46,161 nt of DNA from Acidimicrobiaceae bacterium (lineage in GTDB: Bacteria > Actinomycetota > Acidimicrobiia > Acidimicrobiales > RAAP-2): NCBI GenBank assembly GCA_003153575.1, contig PLZW01000030.1, positions 1 to 46,161 on the forward strand, given 5' to 3'. Positions within the stretch are counted from its first letter, which is position 1. Every line of letters begins with the position of its first letter. Both the position numbers and the translations under genes were made by a program. Below the pieces are notes generated by a model. That model made no database searches. It worked only from the letters and a program-made list of their open reading frames with translations, and was not told the DNA's origin. Positions 23,197 through 31,706 of this stretch are shown in pieces.

Positions 23197-23273
23197 ATCC
23201 GGCCCGGGAGAGGTGGTCGAACCGGGGCCGGGCGGCCGTGCACCGACGAATTACCGACCGGCGGCGCCGGCCG

Positions 23274-24137
23274 TCAGTTCTGGCCGAGGCCCAGGGCCGA
23301 GTAGATCTCGCGGGTCGCGCTCGACCGGTTCAGCGTGTAGAAGTGGAGCCCGGGCACACTGGCCGCCATCAGTTCCTGGCACAGTTCCGTGGCACAGGCC
23401 ACGCCCTCGCGGCGCACCGCCTCGGCCCCGCCGCGGGCGTCCGCCGCCTCGAGGCGGTCCACCATCCAGGTGGGCACGGCGGCGCCCATCCGGGCCATGC
23501 CCGCAACCGAGCTCAAACGTTCGACCGGCATGATGCCGGGCAGGACGGGCTTGGTCATCCCGCGTTCGGCCAGGTCGGCCACCAACGAGGTGTACTCCCG
23601 GGCCTCGAAGAAGAACTGGGTCACCGCGAAGTCGGCCAGCGTCAACTTGGCCGCCAGAAAGTCGCGGTCGGAGGCCAGGTCGGTCGAGTGCGGATGGCCG
23701 GTGGGCTGGGCGGCCACCCCGATCGAGAAACCGCCGATGGCCCGGGCCAGCTCCACCAGCTCGGAGGCGTGGACCAGGTCGCCGATACGGGCATCGGGGT
23801 CGGTCGGCGGATCGCCGCCCAGGGCCATCAGGTTCTCGACGCCGGCCTTGCGCAGCTCGACCAGGATCTCCGCCAGCTCGAGGCGGGTGTGGGCCACGCA
23901 GATCAGATGGGCCATCGGAACCAGGTTGGTGATCCGGAGCAGGCCGGTGACGAGGTCGACGGTCCGTCGCCGCGACTCGGCGCCGCCCCGGTAGGTGACC
24001 GACACGAAGGAGGGGCTGAGCGGCTCGAGTTCGCGCAACGTCTTCACCAGCGTGGCCTGCTCGACGTCGTTCTTCGGCGGGAAGAACTCGAACGAGTACG
24101 TCTTGCCCTTGTCGAGCAGGTCGGCGATGCGGGTCAT
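23274..24137 (-). CDS. metF: 5,10-methylenetetrahydrofolate reductase
   Basis: 287 residues, a normal bacterial MetF length. The start TYSFEFFPPKND carries the catalytic-glutamate motif, followed by FVSVTYRGG, AHLICVAHTR and NLMALGGDPP. The FAD-site segment is TQFFFEAREY and the closing segment is GLHFYTLNRSSATREIY. It reduces methylene-THF to methyl-THF for methionine synthesis. ATG 24137 has a TAGGCT box nine bases upstream. It lies between mdh and the end of the purine operon, consistent with a one-carbon cluster that includes folD. No unusual residues were seen. Confidence 0.95.
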   Translation of the reverse strand: MTRIADLLDKGKTYSFEFFPPKNDVEQATLVKTLRELEPLSPSFVSVTYRGGAESRRRTVDLVTGLLRITNLVPMAHLICVAHTRLELAEILVELRKAGVENLMALGGDPPTDPDARIGDLVHASELVELARAIGGFSIGVAAQPTGHPHSTDLASDRDFLAAKLTLADFAVTQFFFEAREYTSLVADLAERGMTKPVLPGIMPVERLSSVAGMARMGAAVPTWMVDRLEAADARGGAEAVRREGVACATELCQELMAASVPGLHFYTLNRSSATREIYSALGLGQN

Positions 24138-24146
24138 GGTCGGACC

Positions 24147-24152
24147 AGCCTA
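24147..24152 (-). promoter_or_regulatory. -10 box for metF
   Basis: TAGGCT on the minus strand, nine bases before ATG 24137. The leader is at most a few bases. Confidence 0.42.
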
Positions 24153-24205
24153 CTTCCGGGCACCCGTCGATGACCAGGGTCGACCCGTCTCCGGGACCTC
24201 CCGCC

Positions 24206-24991
24206 TCAGCCCTTGCCGGCCGGTGGGGTGACGTGGGCCTGGAGCCGGGACAGCGCTCCACCGAGCTCGGCGTCGCGGTCACGCCGGGCCTCGTCGGCCT
24301 GGGCCAGCTGCACCCCGGTGGGCGCCGCCGCGCCGTGGCGCAGCAGCCGGTCGGCTTCGATGGCGAAGGCCAGGCCGCGCAGGGCGCCGGCCGCCGTAGT
24401 GGCCGATCCTCCGGCCGCCGGGTCGGGCGACGTCGATCCGACCCGCTCGAGGGCCGTCGATGCCCGGTCGACCTGGACGGCCACCGCGCCCCGCAGTTCG
24501 GCGTCGTCGGAGACGGCCGACGGGGACAGCAGGGCTTCGCGGGCCAGTCTGGCGTCGCTCATGGCGGGGAGCGCCCGGCGACGCCAGGCGGCAAGGGCCG
24601 ACTTCCGGTTGCGGGCGACCATCACGAAGACGACCAGGGCGATCAGAAGTACCAGCACTACGACGAGGGCGATCAGCCCCCAGGGTGTCGTGCCGGTGGA
24701 GGTGGTGCCCGGTGCGGTCGTGGTGGTCGTCGGCGTGGTGGTCGTCGTCGTCGATGTGGACGTCGTGGTGGTGGGGGGCGTGGTGGAGGTGGTGGTCGAA
24801 GACGTCGTGGTGGTGGGGACCACGGTCGTGGTCGTCGGGACCACCGTCGTGGTGGTGGTGTCGACCACGACCGCGTCCGCGGGCGAGGGGAGGGCACCGG
24901 CCGGGGCGGCATGGCCGGCGAGGCCCAGGACTCCGACCACGGCGGCGATGGCCACGAGGCGGGTGGTCCGGGCGGTGCCGGCCCGACTCAC
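24206..24991 (-). CDS. exported stalk protein: signal peptide, Thr-rich linker, membrane helix, cytoplasmic domain
   Basis: 261 residues, no known family. A signal peptide spans about 1-33, ending HAAPAGA. Residues 45-102 are almost entirely Thr with some Ser, Pro and Val. A membrane helix (GLIALVVVLVLLIALVVFVMVA) lies at about 105-126, followed by a basic stop-transfer patch. The last 130 residues are an Ala/Arg/Leu helical domain predicted inside the cell. The Thr stalk resembles substrates of actinobacterial O-mannosylation, which is inference. GTG 24991 overlaps the cupin stop codon (GTGA), so it is translated with the purN-purH-folD-cupin operon. Possibly a surface sensor or receptor; no function can be assigned. 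Confidence 0.75.
   Translation of the reverse strand: MSRAGTARTTRLVAIAAVVGVLGLAGHAAPAGALPSPADAVVVDTTTTTVVPTTTTVVPTTTTSSTTTSTTPPTTTTSTSTTTTTTPTTTTTAPGTTSTGTTPWGLIALVVVLVLLIALVVFVMVARNRKSALAAWRRRALPAMSDARLAREALLSPSAVSDDAELRGAVAVQVDRASTALERVGSTSPDPAAGGSATTAAGALRGLAFAIEADRLLRHGAAAPTGVQLAQADEARRDRDAELGGALSRLQAHVTPPAGKG
24717..24870. repeat. low-complexity Thr-codon tract
   Basis: Degenerate GTGGTGGTC-type short repeats on the plus strand, encoding the Thr-rich stalk on the minus strand. It is prone to slippage and to spurious ORFs in the opposite frames. Confidence 0.8.
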
Positions 24992-25362
24992 GTGCGGGTC
25001 CTCCCGTAGTCGTCCTCGAGTCGGACGATGTCGTCTTCGCCGAAATAGTCACCGTGCTGCACCTCGACGAAGACCACCAGCTGATCGGATGCGTTCTCGA
25101 TCCGGTGGTCGGTGCCCACCGGTACGTCAACGGCGTCGCCCGACGAAACCTGGCGGCGCTCGCCGTCGAGGGTGACCACAGCCGTGCCGTGGACGATGAA
25201 CCAGTGCTCCGAACGCCGGGCGTGGCGCTGGTAGCTGAGGCGCTTGCCGGGCAGCACCTCGATGCGCTTCACCTTGAAGGTCGCCTCGTCGTCGAGGACG
25301 GTGTAGCTCCCCCACGGCCGCTGGTCCGTCTCCAATCCGGCACGGTCGGCGCTCTCGCTCAT
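24988..25362 (-). CDS. cupin protein, mannose-6-phosphate isomerase type II-like
   Basis: 124 residues. It matches the C-terminal cupin of bifunctional mannose-1-phosphate guanylyltransferase/mannose-6-phosphate isomerases. Family segments are RPWGSYTVLDDEATFKVKRIEVLPGKRLSYQRHARRSEHWFIVHG and GDAVDVPVGTDHRIEN. Metal ligands are likely Gln and His in SYQRHARRSEHW and the later His in DHRIEN. It may interconvert mannose-6-P and fructose-6-P, but stand-alone cupins of this class can have other roles. ATG 25362 overlaps the folD stop by four bases, and its own stop overlaps the start of the stalk-protein gene. No guanylyltransferase domain is attached. Confidence 0.82.
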   Translation of the reverse strand: MSESADRAGLETDQRPWGSYTVLDDEATFKVKRIEVLPGKRLSYQRHARRSEHWFIVHGTAVVTLDGERRQVSSGDAVDVPVGTDHRIENASDQLVVFVEVQHGDYFGEDDIVRLEDDYGRTRT

Positions 25363-26213
25363 GACGCGCGCTCGGCGGCGCGGACGGCGTTGCGCAACAG
25401 CATGGCCCGGGTCATGGGGCCGACCCCGCCGATCCGCGGGGTGATCCACCCGGCGACCTCGGCCACTCCTTCGTCGACATCGGACAAGAACTTCTTCCCT
25501 TCCCACGAGGTTCCGGCACCGACCACCGCGGCACCCGGCTTGATCATGTCTGCGGTCACCAACCCGGCCCGCCCGGCGGCGGCCACCACCACGTCGCCTT
25601 GGCGGACCAGGGCGGCCATGTCGTCGACGCCGGTGTGGACGACGGTCACCGCCGCATTGCATCCGGGTCGCTTGGAGGCCAACAGCAGGGCGAGCGGCCG
25701 ACCGATGGTCAGTCCCCGGCCGATGATGACCACGTGCCTGCCCTCGACGGGGACGTCGTTGGCGTGGAGCAGCTCCACGATGCCGGCCGGTGTGCACGGC
25801 AGCGGCCCGTTGGCGCCCATCACCAGACGACCCAGGTTGACCGGATGGAGCCCGTCCACATCCTTGTCCGGGTCCACGGCCAACAACGTCCGTTCCTCGT
25901 CGAGACCGGCGGGCAGCGGGAGCTGGACCAGGTAGGCGTGGATCGCCGGGTCGTCGTTGAACCGGGCCACGGTGGCGTCGAGCTCCTCCTGGGACACATC
26001 GGCCGGGAGGTGGGCGTGGGCGGAGGTGATGCCGACTTCGTCGCAGTCGGCATGCTTCATGGCCACGTAGCGGGCGCTCGGGCCGTCGTCGCCGACCAGG
26101 ATGGTGCCGAGGCCGACGGTCACCCCGACGCCCCGCAGACGGGCCACCCGGTCGGTCACCTCGGCTCGGATCCGGGCGGCGAGCAGCTCGCCGTCCAGCA
26201 GTGTCGCCGTCAT
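25359..26213 (-). CDS. folD: methylenetetrahydrofolate dehydrogenase / methenyl-THF cyclohydrolase
   Basis: 284 residues. The active-site Tyr-x3-Lys reads YVAMKHADCDEVGI, and the conserved KDVDGLHPVNLGRL and GRGLTIGRPLA segments follow. The NADP site and PRIGGVGPMTRAML terminus are present. It supplies 10-formyl-THF for the PurN and PurH reactions encoded just upstream. ATG 26213 is chosen because GAGGAG lies seven bases before it; a TTG at 26234 overlapping the purH stop is the alternative. The stop overlaps the cupin start (ATGA). Placement in one transcript with purN and purH fits cofactor supply. Confidence 0.95.
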   Translation of the reverse strand: MTATLLDGELLAARIRAEVTDRVARLRGVGVTVGLGTILVGDDGPSARYVAMKHADCDEVGITSAHAHLPADVSQEELDATVARFNDDPAIHAYLVQLPLPAGLDEERTLLAVDPDKDVDGLHPVNLGRLVMGANGPLPCTPAGIVELLHANDVPVEGRHVVIIGRGLTIGRPLALLLASKRPGCNAAVTVVHTGVDDMAALVRQGDVVVAAAGRAGLVTADMIKPGAAVVGAGTSWEGKKFLSDVDEGVAEVAGWITPRIGGVGPMTRAMLLRNAVRAAERAS

Positions 26214-26230
26214 CGAGGTCTCCTCACTGA

Positions 26231-27796
26231 TCAATGCCGGAAATGACGCTCGCCGCCCGCCATGACCATAGCGATCCCGGCCGCATCGGCTGCGGCAATC
26301 ACCTCATCGTCACGGATGGAGCCGCCGGGTTGCACCACGGCCGACACGCCGGCGTCGGCCAGGACCTGCATACCGTCCGGGAAGGGGAAGAACGCGTCCG
26401 ACGCCGCCGATCCGCCCCGGGCCCGGTCGCCCGCCTTCTGGACGGCGATCTGAGCCGCCACCACTCGGGACTGCTGGCCGGCGCCGATCCCGACGGCCTG
26501 GCCGGCCGTCACCACGGCGATGGCGTTGGAGGCCGTACGGGCGCACACCTTCCAGGCCATGCGGAGGTCCTGCCACTCGGCATCGGTGGGCCGGCGCTGC
26601 GAGGCCACCTGCCAGGTGGCCGGGTCGACCAGGAAGCGGTCGGCGTCCTGGACCAGGACGCTCGCCCCGAGAAAGCGGTACTGGCGCACCAGCGGCTCGG
26701 GGGCGGGTGCCGACAGCAGGCGGGTGGCCTTGCGCCTCGACGACAGCTGGGCGAGCGCCTGCTCGTCGTAGGACGGGGCGATGATCACGTCGGCCTGGGG
26801 GCCGGCGGCGATGGCCTCGGCCACGGCCACGGTCACCGGGCCGCCGACGGCGACGATGCCGCCGAAGGCCGACTGGGGGTCGGACTCGAGGGCCAGTTCG
26901 TAGGCGCGGACGAGGTCGGCGTCGAGCGCCGCACCGCAGGGGTTGGCGTGCTTGATGATGGCCACGGCGGCGTCGGCGGGCCCCGAGGGGAGTTCGTGCA
27001 CCAGGCGCCAGGCCGCGTCGGCGTCGAACACGTTGAGGTAGGAGAGCTCCTTGCCGCCGTGCTGGACCACGTCGTCCCACCACGAGTGCTGACCCGCGAT
27101 GCGATAGCGGGCGCCGTGCTGGTGCGGGTTCTCGCCGTAGCGGAGGGAGCCGGCCCGTTCCAGGGTCAGGTGGATGGACGGGGGCAGCAGGGCCGCCACC
27201 TCGAGGTCGGGCACCCGGGTCCCGGCGGCCTCGGCCAGATCGGCCCGCTCCCGTTCGTCCAGCCACGCCACGATGGCGGCGTCGTAGCCGGCGGTGTGGG
27301 CGAAGGCCTGGCGGGCCAGCCGGCGCCGGTTGTCGAGCGAGATGGACCCGGCGGCGCGCAGCTCGTCGAGTATTGCGGCGTAGTCCACCGGGTCGACGAC
27401 CACGGCGACGTGGTCGTGGTTCTTGGCCGCGGCCCGGACCATGGTGGGCCCGCCCACGTCGATCAGCTCGATCGACGGGTCGGACGAGAACGGGTAGAGG
27501 TTGCAGACCACCAGATCGATGAGGCCGATCCCGAGGCGGTCGAGGGCGTCGAGGTGGTCCGACTTGGACCGGTCGGCGAGGATGCCGCCGTGAATGACCG
27601 GGTGGAGGGTCTTGACCCGCCCGCCCAGCATCTCGGGGGCGCCGGTCAGCTCCGCCACCTCGACATGGTCGATGCCGGCGGCCGTCAGGGCGGCCGAGGT
27701 GCCACCGCTCGAGACCAGCTCCCAGCCCAGGTCGGACAGCCCGCGGGCGAGATCCTCGATCCCGGTCTTGTCGTAGACGGACAGCAGGGCCTTCAT
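26231..27796 (-). CDS. purH: bifunctional AICAR formyltransferase / IMP cyclohydrolase
   Basis: 521 residues. The cyclohydrolase half starts [18 protein letters not shown] and contains [13 protein letters not shown]. The transferase half includes [24 protein letters not shown] and [11 protein letters not shown], the last holding catalytic Lys and His. It carries out the final two steps to IMP using 10-formyl-THF. ATG 27796 overlaps the purN stop (ATGA). The end is 18 bases before folD. Length and motifs are normal. Confidence 0.97.
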   Translation of the reverse strand: MKALLSVYDKTGIEDLARGLSDLGWELVSSGGTSAALTAAGIDHVEVAELTGAPEMLGGRVKTLHPVIHGGILADRSKSDHLDALDRLGIGLIDLVVCNLYPFSSDPSIELIDVGGPTMVRAAAKNHDHVAVVVDPVDYAAILDELRAAGSISLDNRRRLARQAFAHTAGYDAAIVAWLDERERADLAEAAGTRVPDLEVAALLPPSIHLTLERAGSLRYGENPHQHGARYRIAGQHSWWDDVVQHGGKELSYLNVFDADAAWRLVHELPSGPADAAVAIIKHANPCGAALDADLVRAYELALESDPQSAFGGIVAVGGPVTVAVAEAIAAGPQADVIIAPSYDEQALAQLSSRRKATRLLSAPAPEPLVRQYRFLGASVLVQDADRFLVDPATWQVASQRRPTDAEWQDLRMAWKVCARTASNAIAVVTAGQAVGIGAGQQSRVVAAQIAVQKAGDRARGGSAASDAFFPFPDGMQVLADAGVSAVVQPGGSIRDDEVIAAADAAGIAMVMAGGERHFRH

Positions 27797-28443
27797 TCGT
27801 TGACCTCCTCAGGTGACGGTCCCCCGCCGACGGCCTGGGACGCCAGGTCGTCGACGAAGGTGCGAATGGTGGCCGGGTAGAGCGTGCGCTCGACGGCCTT
27901 GATGCGTTCGTGCAGGGTGGCCTCGGTGTCGTCGGCCAGGATGGGCACCGTGGCCTGGGCCAGGATCGGTCCGGTGTCCATCTCCAAGAGGGCCACGTGG
28001 ACGGTGGTGCCCGTCTCGGGCACACCGGCGGCCAGGGCGTCGTGGACGGCGTGCCATCCCGGGAAGTCCGGGAGCAGCGCCGGATGGGTGTTGAGGATCC
28101 GACCGGGGAAGGCGTCGTGGATCGGCTGGTCGAGCACGGTGCCGAACCCGGCCATCACCACGACGTCGATCTCGGCGGCCACGAGGGCGTCGGCGACGTC
28201 CCGGGTGTACCCGTGCCGGTCGAAGTCGGGACCGAACCCCCCGTAGTCGGCCCGGTCCACCAGGACCGCGGGTATTGCGGCATCGGTGGCTACGTCGAGG
28301 GCCCGGCAAGGGCGGTCGGCGGCCACCAGCCGGACCGGCAGGTCGCTGTCCAGGATGGCCTCCAGGATGGTGCCGCTCCCCGAGGCCAGTACGCCGATGC
28401 GGACCGGTGACGGAGTCGTGTCACGAGTCGTTCCGGGGGCCAC
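27793..28443 (-). CDS. purN: phosphoribosylglycinamide formyltransferase
   Basis: 216 residues. The start RIGVLASGSGTILEAIL is the phosphate-binding loop; the Asn common in GSGTNLQ is Ile here. The catalytic segment ILNTHPALLPDFPG has the expected Asn and His, and Asp is present in LLEMDTGPILAQ. It formylates GAR in purine synthesis. GTG 28443 lies six bases after a TAGCGT box, predicting a leaderless message. The stop overlaps the purH start. A large hairpin and a structured leader region lie just upstream. Confidence 0.93.
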   Translation of the reverse strand: MAPGTTRDTTPSPVRIGVLASGSGTILEAILDSDLPVRLVAADRPCRALDVATDAAIPAVLVDRADYGGFGPDFDRHGYTRDVADALVAAEIDVVVMAGFGTVLDQPIHDAFPGRILNTHPALLPDFPGWHAVHDALAAGVPETGTTVHVALLEMDTGPILAQATVPILADDTEATLHERIKAVERTLYPATIRTFVDDLASQAVGGGPSPEEVNE

Positions 28444-28449
28444 GGGCGC

Positions 28450-28455
28450 ACGCTA
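28450..28455 (-). promoter_or_regulatory. -10 box for the purN operon
   Basis: TAGCGT on the minus strand, six bases before GTG 28443. If used, the operon starts leaderless and downstream of the large hairpin. Confidence 0.45.
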
Positions 28456-28475
28456 CCAGCGCCTTATGGGGTGCA

Positions 28476-28521
28476 GTCCAAGCCGGAGGGCCCGCCTGGG
28501 CGGGCCCTCCACGGCTTGGAC
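28476..28521. terminator. 21-bp near-perfect hairpin before purN
   Basis: The left arm starting GTCCAAGCCG and the right arm ending CGGCTTGGAC pair over about 21 bp, with a two-base bulge and a four-base loop. It is extremely stable and GC-rich, without a T-run in either direction. It may terminate readthrough from the HAD gene or act as an operator. Confidence 0.6.
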
Positions 28522-28737
28522 CGCTACGAGACGCACGGGTGATGCGGCCCGTCCGGCCTGCCCACCGGAACGGGCACGACATCACCCGGTCCCCCTGCCC
28601 GGGGAAGCCCCTCGTGATGGATTCATCGGCGGGGCCCGCGGCTAACCGAAGCACCTTGAGCACATTGCAACCGACTGCAACCGTGCCGTGACGGCGGTCC
28701 CGGCCGCAGCGTTCGCAAGGACCGTCCCGTTCCCCGC

Positions 28738-29448
28738 TCAGTGTGCGGCGGGACCGCCTTCGATCGACCGCAGCGCGGCCTCGTCGAACGAGACCAACGA
28801 GTCGAGCACCAGGTCGCAGAAGCCCCACCGGGGCGAGCCGAGGGCGGCGGGCTCCGGCACGGCCACCACCCGCATCCGGGCCGCCTTGGCCGAGATGGCC
28901 CCGTTGAACGAGTCTTCGAAGGCCAGGCAGGCGGTGGCGTCGACACCGAGCTTGGCCGCCGTGGTCAGGTAGGCGCCGGGGTGGGGTTTGCCCAGGGGCT
29001 CCCACTCGGCGGAGTGCCACGCCGAGATGGCCTCGGTGATGCCCAGCCGGTCGAGGGCGGCCTCGACGACCATGGCGTACGAGCCCGAGCACACGGCCAT
29101 GGGGATGGACAGGTGCCGGCACAGTTCGATGACGGCGCGGGCGCCCGGCATGGGCTCGCCCTCGGCCTCGATGAGCGTCGCCACCCGGGCGGTGACGGCC
29201 CGCTCCACCTCGACCGGCGCCATCGCCTGCCACGGGTGGCGGTCCCACCAGTGGCGCACCGCGTCGTCGATGCGCAGTCCCATGGTCTGGCGGACGTCGG
29301 CCTCCGACAGGTGGAGCCCCACGGTGGCGAAGACCTCGATCTCGGCGCGGCGCCAGAACGGCTCCGAGTCGATCAGGAGCCCGTCGAGGTCGAACACCAC
29401 GGCACCCACCGGGCGCCCGTGGAGGGCGTCGGCCGACGGGAGGCCCAC
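28738..29448 (-). CDS. HAD-superfamily phosphatase, hexitol/2-deoxyglucose-6-phosphatase (YniC/HxpB)-like
   Basis: 236 residues. Motif I is VFDLDGLLIDSEPFWRRAE, with the nucleophile and acid aspartates. Motif II is VCSGSYAM, motif III is GKPHPGAYL, and motif IV is AFEDSFNGAISAKAARM. The pattern and length follow the E. coli YniC-type phosphatases and beta-phosphoglucomutase-like enzymes. It likely acts on sugar phosphates; the substrate is not known. GTG 29448 is chosen as the first start after the sucD stop, 29 bases away, but no ribosome site supports it. It is the last gene of the sucC-sucD unit. Confidence 0.85.
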   Translation of the reverse strand: MGLPSADALHGRPVGAVVFDLDGLLIDSEPFWRRAEIEVFATVGLHLSEADVRQTMGLRIDDAVRHWWDRHPWQAMAPVEVERAVTARVATLIEAEGEPMPGARAVIELCRHLSIPMAVCSGSYAMVVEAALDRLGITEAISAWHSAEWEPLGKPHPGAYLTTAAKLGVDATACLAFEDSFNGAISAKAARMRVVAVPEPAALGSPRWGFCDLVLDSLVSFDEAALRSIEGGPAAH

Positions 29449-29477
29449 CCCGGGGTGGCCGGGGTCCGCAGGGATGG

Positions 29478-30368
29478 TCAGCCGAGCTTCCTGACGACGT
29501 CGACCATGGCCTCGCCGGCCTCGGTCGGGTTGAGGGCCACCGTGACCCCGGCGGACGCCAAGGCGTCCATCTTGGCCTGGGCCGTGCCCTTGGACCCGGA
29601 GATGATGGCGCCGGCGTGGCCCATCTTCCGCCCGGGGGGTGCGGTGACCCCGGCCACGTAGGAGACGACCGGCTTGGTGACCGACGAGGCGATGAACTCG
29701 GCGGCCTCTTCCTCGGCGGAGCCGCCGATCTCGCCGATCATCATGATGGCCAGGGTGTCGGGATCGGCCTCGAAGGCGGCCAGGCAGTCGATGAAGCTGG
29801 TGCCAGGGACGGGATCTCCACCGATGCCCACGCAGGTCGTCTGGCCCACACCCTGCTGGCTGAGCTCGTGGAGCGCCTGGTACGTCAACGTGCCCGACCG
29901 GCTCACGATGCCCACCGGGCCACCGGGCATGGCGATGTCGCCCGAGGTGATCCCGATGTTGCACTTGCCGGGGGAGATGATGCCCGGGCAGTTGGGGCCG
30001 AGCAGGCGGGTGCCCGGGAAGTCGCGGACCAGGCGGTTGAAGGCCAATGCCTCGTCCTGGGCCGGGATGCCCTCGGTGATGCACACCACGAAGGGCACGC
30101 CGGCCGCGGCGGCCTCGACGATGGCGTCGGCCGCGAACGTGGGCGGGACCGAGATGAACGACGCGTTGGCCCCGGTGGCCTCGACGGCCTCGGCCACGGT
30201 GGCGAACACCGGGATGCCCTCGATCTCCTCGCCCCCGCGCTTCGGGTTGGTGCCGGCCACCACGTGGGTGCCGTAGGCCCGGTTGCGCAGGCCGTGGTAG
30301 AGGCCCTGGCTGGTGGGGCTGATGCCCTGCACCACGACCTTGGTGTTCTCGTCTACGAAGATGCTCAC
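29478..30368 (-). CDS. sucD: succinyl-CoA synthetase alpha subunit
   Basis: 296 residues. The CoA-binding N-terminus reads VVVQGISPTSQG, followed by GTNPKRGGE and LLGPNCPGIISPG. The phosphohistidine lies in MGHAGAIISGSKG near residue 245. It forms succinyl-CoA or ATP/GTP with SucC in the TCA cycle. GTG 30368 overlaps the sucC stop by four bases (GTGA), so translation is coupled. Length is normal. A HAD phosphatase gene follows 29 bases downstream. Confidence 0.97.
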   Translation of the reverse strand: MSIFVDENTKVVVQGISPTSQGLYHGLRNRAYGTHVVAGTNPKRGGEEIEGIPVFATVAEAVEATGANASFISVPPTFAADAIVEAAAAGVPFVVCITEGIPAQDEALAFNRLVRDFPGTRLLGPNCPGIISPGKCNIGITSGDIAMPGGPVGIVSRSGTLTYQALHELSQQGVGQTTCVGIGGDPVPGTSFIDCLAAFEADPDTLAIMMIGEIGGSAEEEAAEFIASSVTKPVVSYVAGVTAPPGRKMGHAGAIISGSKGTAQAKMDALASAGVTVALNPTEAGEAMVDVVRKLG

Positions 30369-31513
30369 GACTGGCCTCCAGCAAGGGCGACCGCCCGGCG
30401 GGCGGCATCGAGCATGGTCGGCTCGGCGACCAGGCGATCGGACAGGTGGTCGGCCAGGATCGCCCGACCGGCCACGGCGTTGGTCCCGTCGAGACGCAGC
30501 ACGATGGGCGAGCTGATCTCGACCCGGTCCAGCGCCTCGAGGATCCCGTTGGCCACCTCGTCGACGCGGGTGATCCCGCCGAAGATGTTGACGAAGATGG
30601 ACTTCACGGCCGGGTCGGAGTTGATGACCTCCAGGGCGGCCGCCATGACGTCGGCGTTGGCGCCGCCGCCGATGTCGAGGAAGTTGGCCGCCGATCCCCC
30701 GCACTGGTTGACCACGTCCAGCGTGCTCATGGCCAGTCCGGCGCCGTTGGCGATGATGCCCACCGAGCCGGACAGCCCGATGTAGTTGAGGCCGCGCTCC
30801 TTGGCCCGGGTCTCGCGCACGTCCTCGACGTCGCTCCCGGCGAACTCCTCCCACTCGGGATGGCGGTAGGCGGCGTTGTCGTCGAGTGTCACCTTGGCGT
30901 CGAGGGCGTGGACCCGGCCCTCGGGGGTGAGGATCAGCGGGTTGATCTCGGCCAGGTCGCAGTCGCCCTCGGTGTAGCAGGCGTACAGCTTGACCAGCAG
31001 CTCGGCGGCCTGCTCGCGGGCCTCCTCGTCGAGGTGGGCCCGGCCCACCCACTCGGTGGCCGCGTCCAGGCTCAGTCCGTCGACCGGATCGATGTGGAGG
31101 ATGGCGATGGCATCAGGATTGGTGACGGCCACCTCTTCGATCTCCACGCCACCCTCGGCCGACAGCATGCCGAGGTGCTGCTTGGCACTGCGGTCGAGGG
31201 TGAAGCTGGCGTAGTACTCCTTGGCGATGTCCGAGGCGTGCTCCACCCAGAGCCGCTTGACCACGTGTCCCTTGATGTCGAGGCCGAGGATGTTGCCCGC
31301 GTGGAGCCGCACCTCGGCGACGTCGTTGGCGAGCTTCACGCCGCCGGCCTTGCCGCGGCCGCCCACTTTGACCTGGGCCTTGACCACCACCGGGTAGCCC
31401 GACTCCTCCGCCTGGGCCACGGCCTGGTCGACGGTGTCGGCCACCCCTCCCTTGGAGATGGGGATGCCGAACCGGGCGAAGTACTGCTTACCCTGGTATT
31501 CGAAGAGATCCAC
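30365..31513 (-). CDS. sucC: succinyl-CoA synthetase beta subunit
   Basis: 382 residues. The ATP-grasp N-terminus starts DLFEYQGKQYFARFGIPISKG and includes VVVKAQVKVGGRGKAGGVKLA. The C-terminal CoA-ligase domain has GSVGIIANGAGLAMSTLD and GGGANADVMAAALEV. It binds nucleotide and succinate with SucD. GTG 31513 is supported by a GAGAGGA site about nine bases upstream. The stop is shared with the sucD start. Confidence 0.97.
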   Translation of the reverse strand: MDLFEYQGKQYFARFGIPISKGGVADTVDQAVAQAEESGYPVVVKAQVKVGGRGKAGGVKLANDVAEVRLHAGNILGLDIKGHVVKRLWVEHASDIAKEYYASFTLDRSAKQHLGMLSAEGGVEIEEVAVTNPDAIAILHIDPVDGLSLDAATEWVGRAHLDEEAREQAAELLVKLYACYTEGDCDLAEINPLILTPEGRVHALDAKVTLDDNAAYRHPEWEEFAGSDVEDVRETRAKERGLNYIGLSGSVGIIANGAGLAMSTLDVVNQCGGSAANFLDIGGGANADVMAAALEVINSDPAVKSIFVNIFGGITRVDEVANGILEALDRVEISSPIVLRLDGTNAVAGRAILADHLSDRLVAEPTMLDAARRAVALAGGQS

Positions 31514-31706
31514 CGGATCCGTTCCTCTCTGCCTGCTTGGCTGGTTCTGGTTTCGACTGTCTACGACTGCGTTTCGTGGCGACGGCGGTCACGAACGTAC
31601 TGCTCCGGATCATGCCGGTCGGCCGCCGACCCCTGGGATCGGATCGGCTGGCGCTGTGCGCCGCCGTCAGGCCACTCCTGACGTTGGCCCGACGCTCGGT
31701 CGGGAT

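Larger units (their letters stand above)
28444..28737. promoter_or_regulatory. structured intergenic region upstream of purN
   Basis: 294 bases without a gene. It holds three complementary blocks: GGGTGATG at 28537-28544, CATCACCC at 28580-28587, and GTGATG at 28614-28619. The middle block can pair with either flank, so two exclusive folds exist. Smaller helices such as TGCCC/GGGCA (28559-28563 with 28572-28576) lie inside. A 21-bp hairpin is at 28476-28521. This looks like an attenuator, a riboswitch-like leader or stacked terminators. Confidence 0.45.

Noticed and set aside
21870..24173. 767-codon plus-strand open frame across mdh and metF
   Set aside because: It is antisense to two clearly conserved genes and shows no domain pattern.
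24460..25935. Plus-strand open frames with Trp/Ser/Arg repeats
   Set aside because: They come from the antisense of the Thr-codon tract and are low-complexity artefacts.
28492..28501. CCGCCTGGGC on the plus strand, resembling the conserved core of the ZTP riboswitch
   Set aside because: It is on the strand opposite to purN, there is no plus-strand gene downstream, and it is explained by the palindromic hairpin.
28523..28737. Possible tRNA or small protein in the region before purN
   Set aside because: No cloverleaf with a plausible T-arm and no open frame with coding composition were found.
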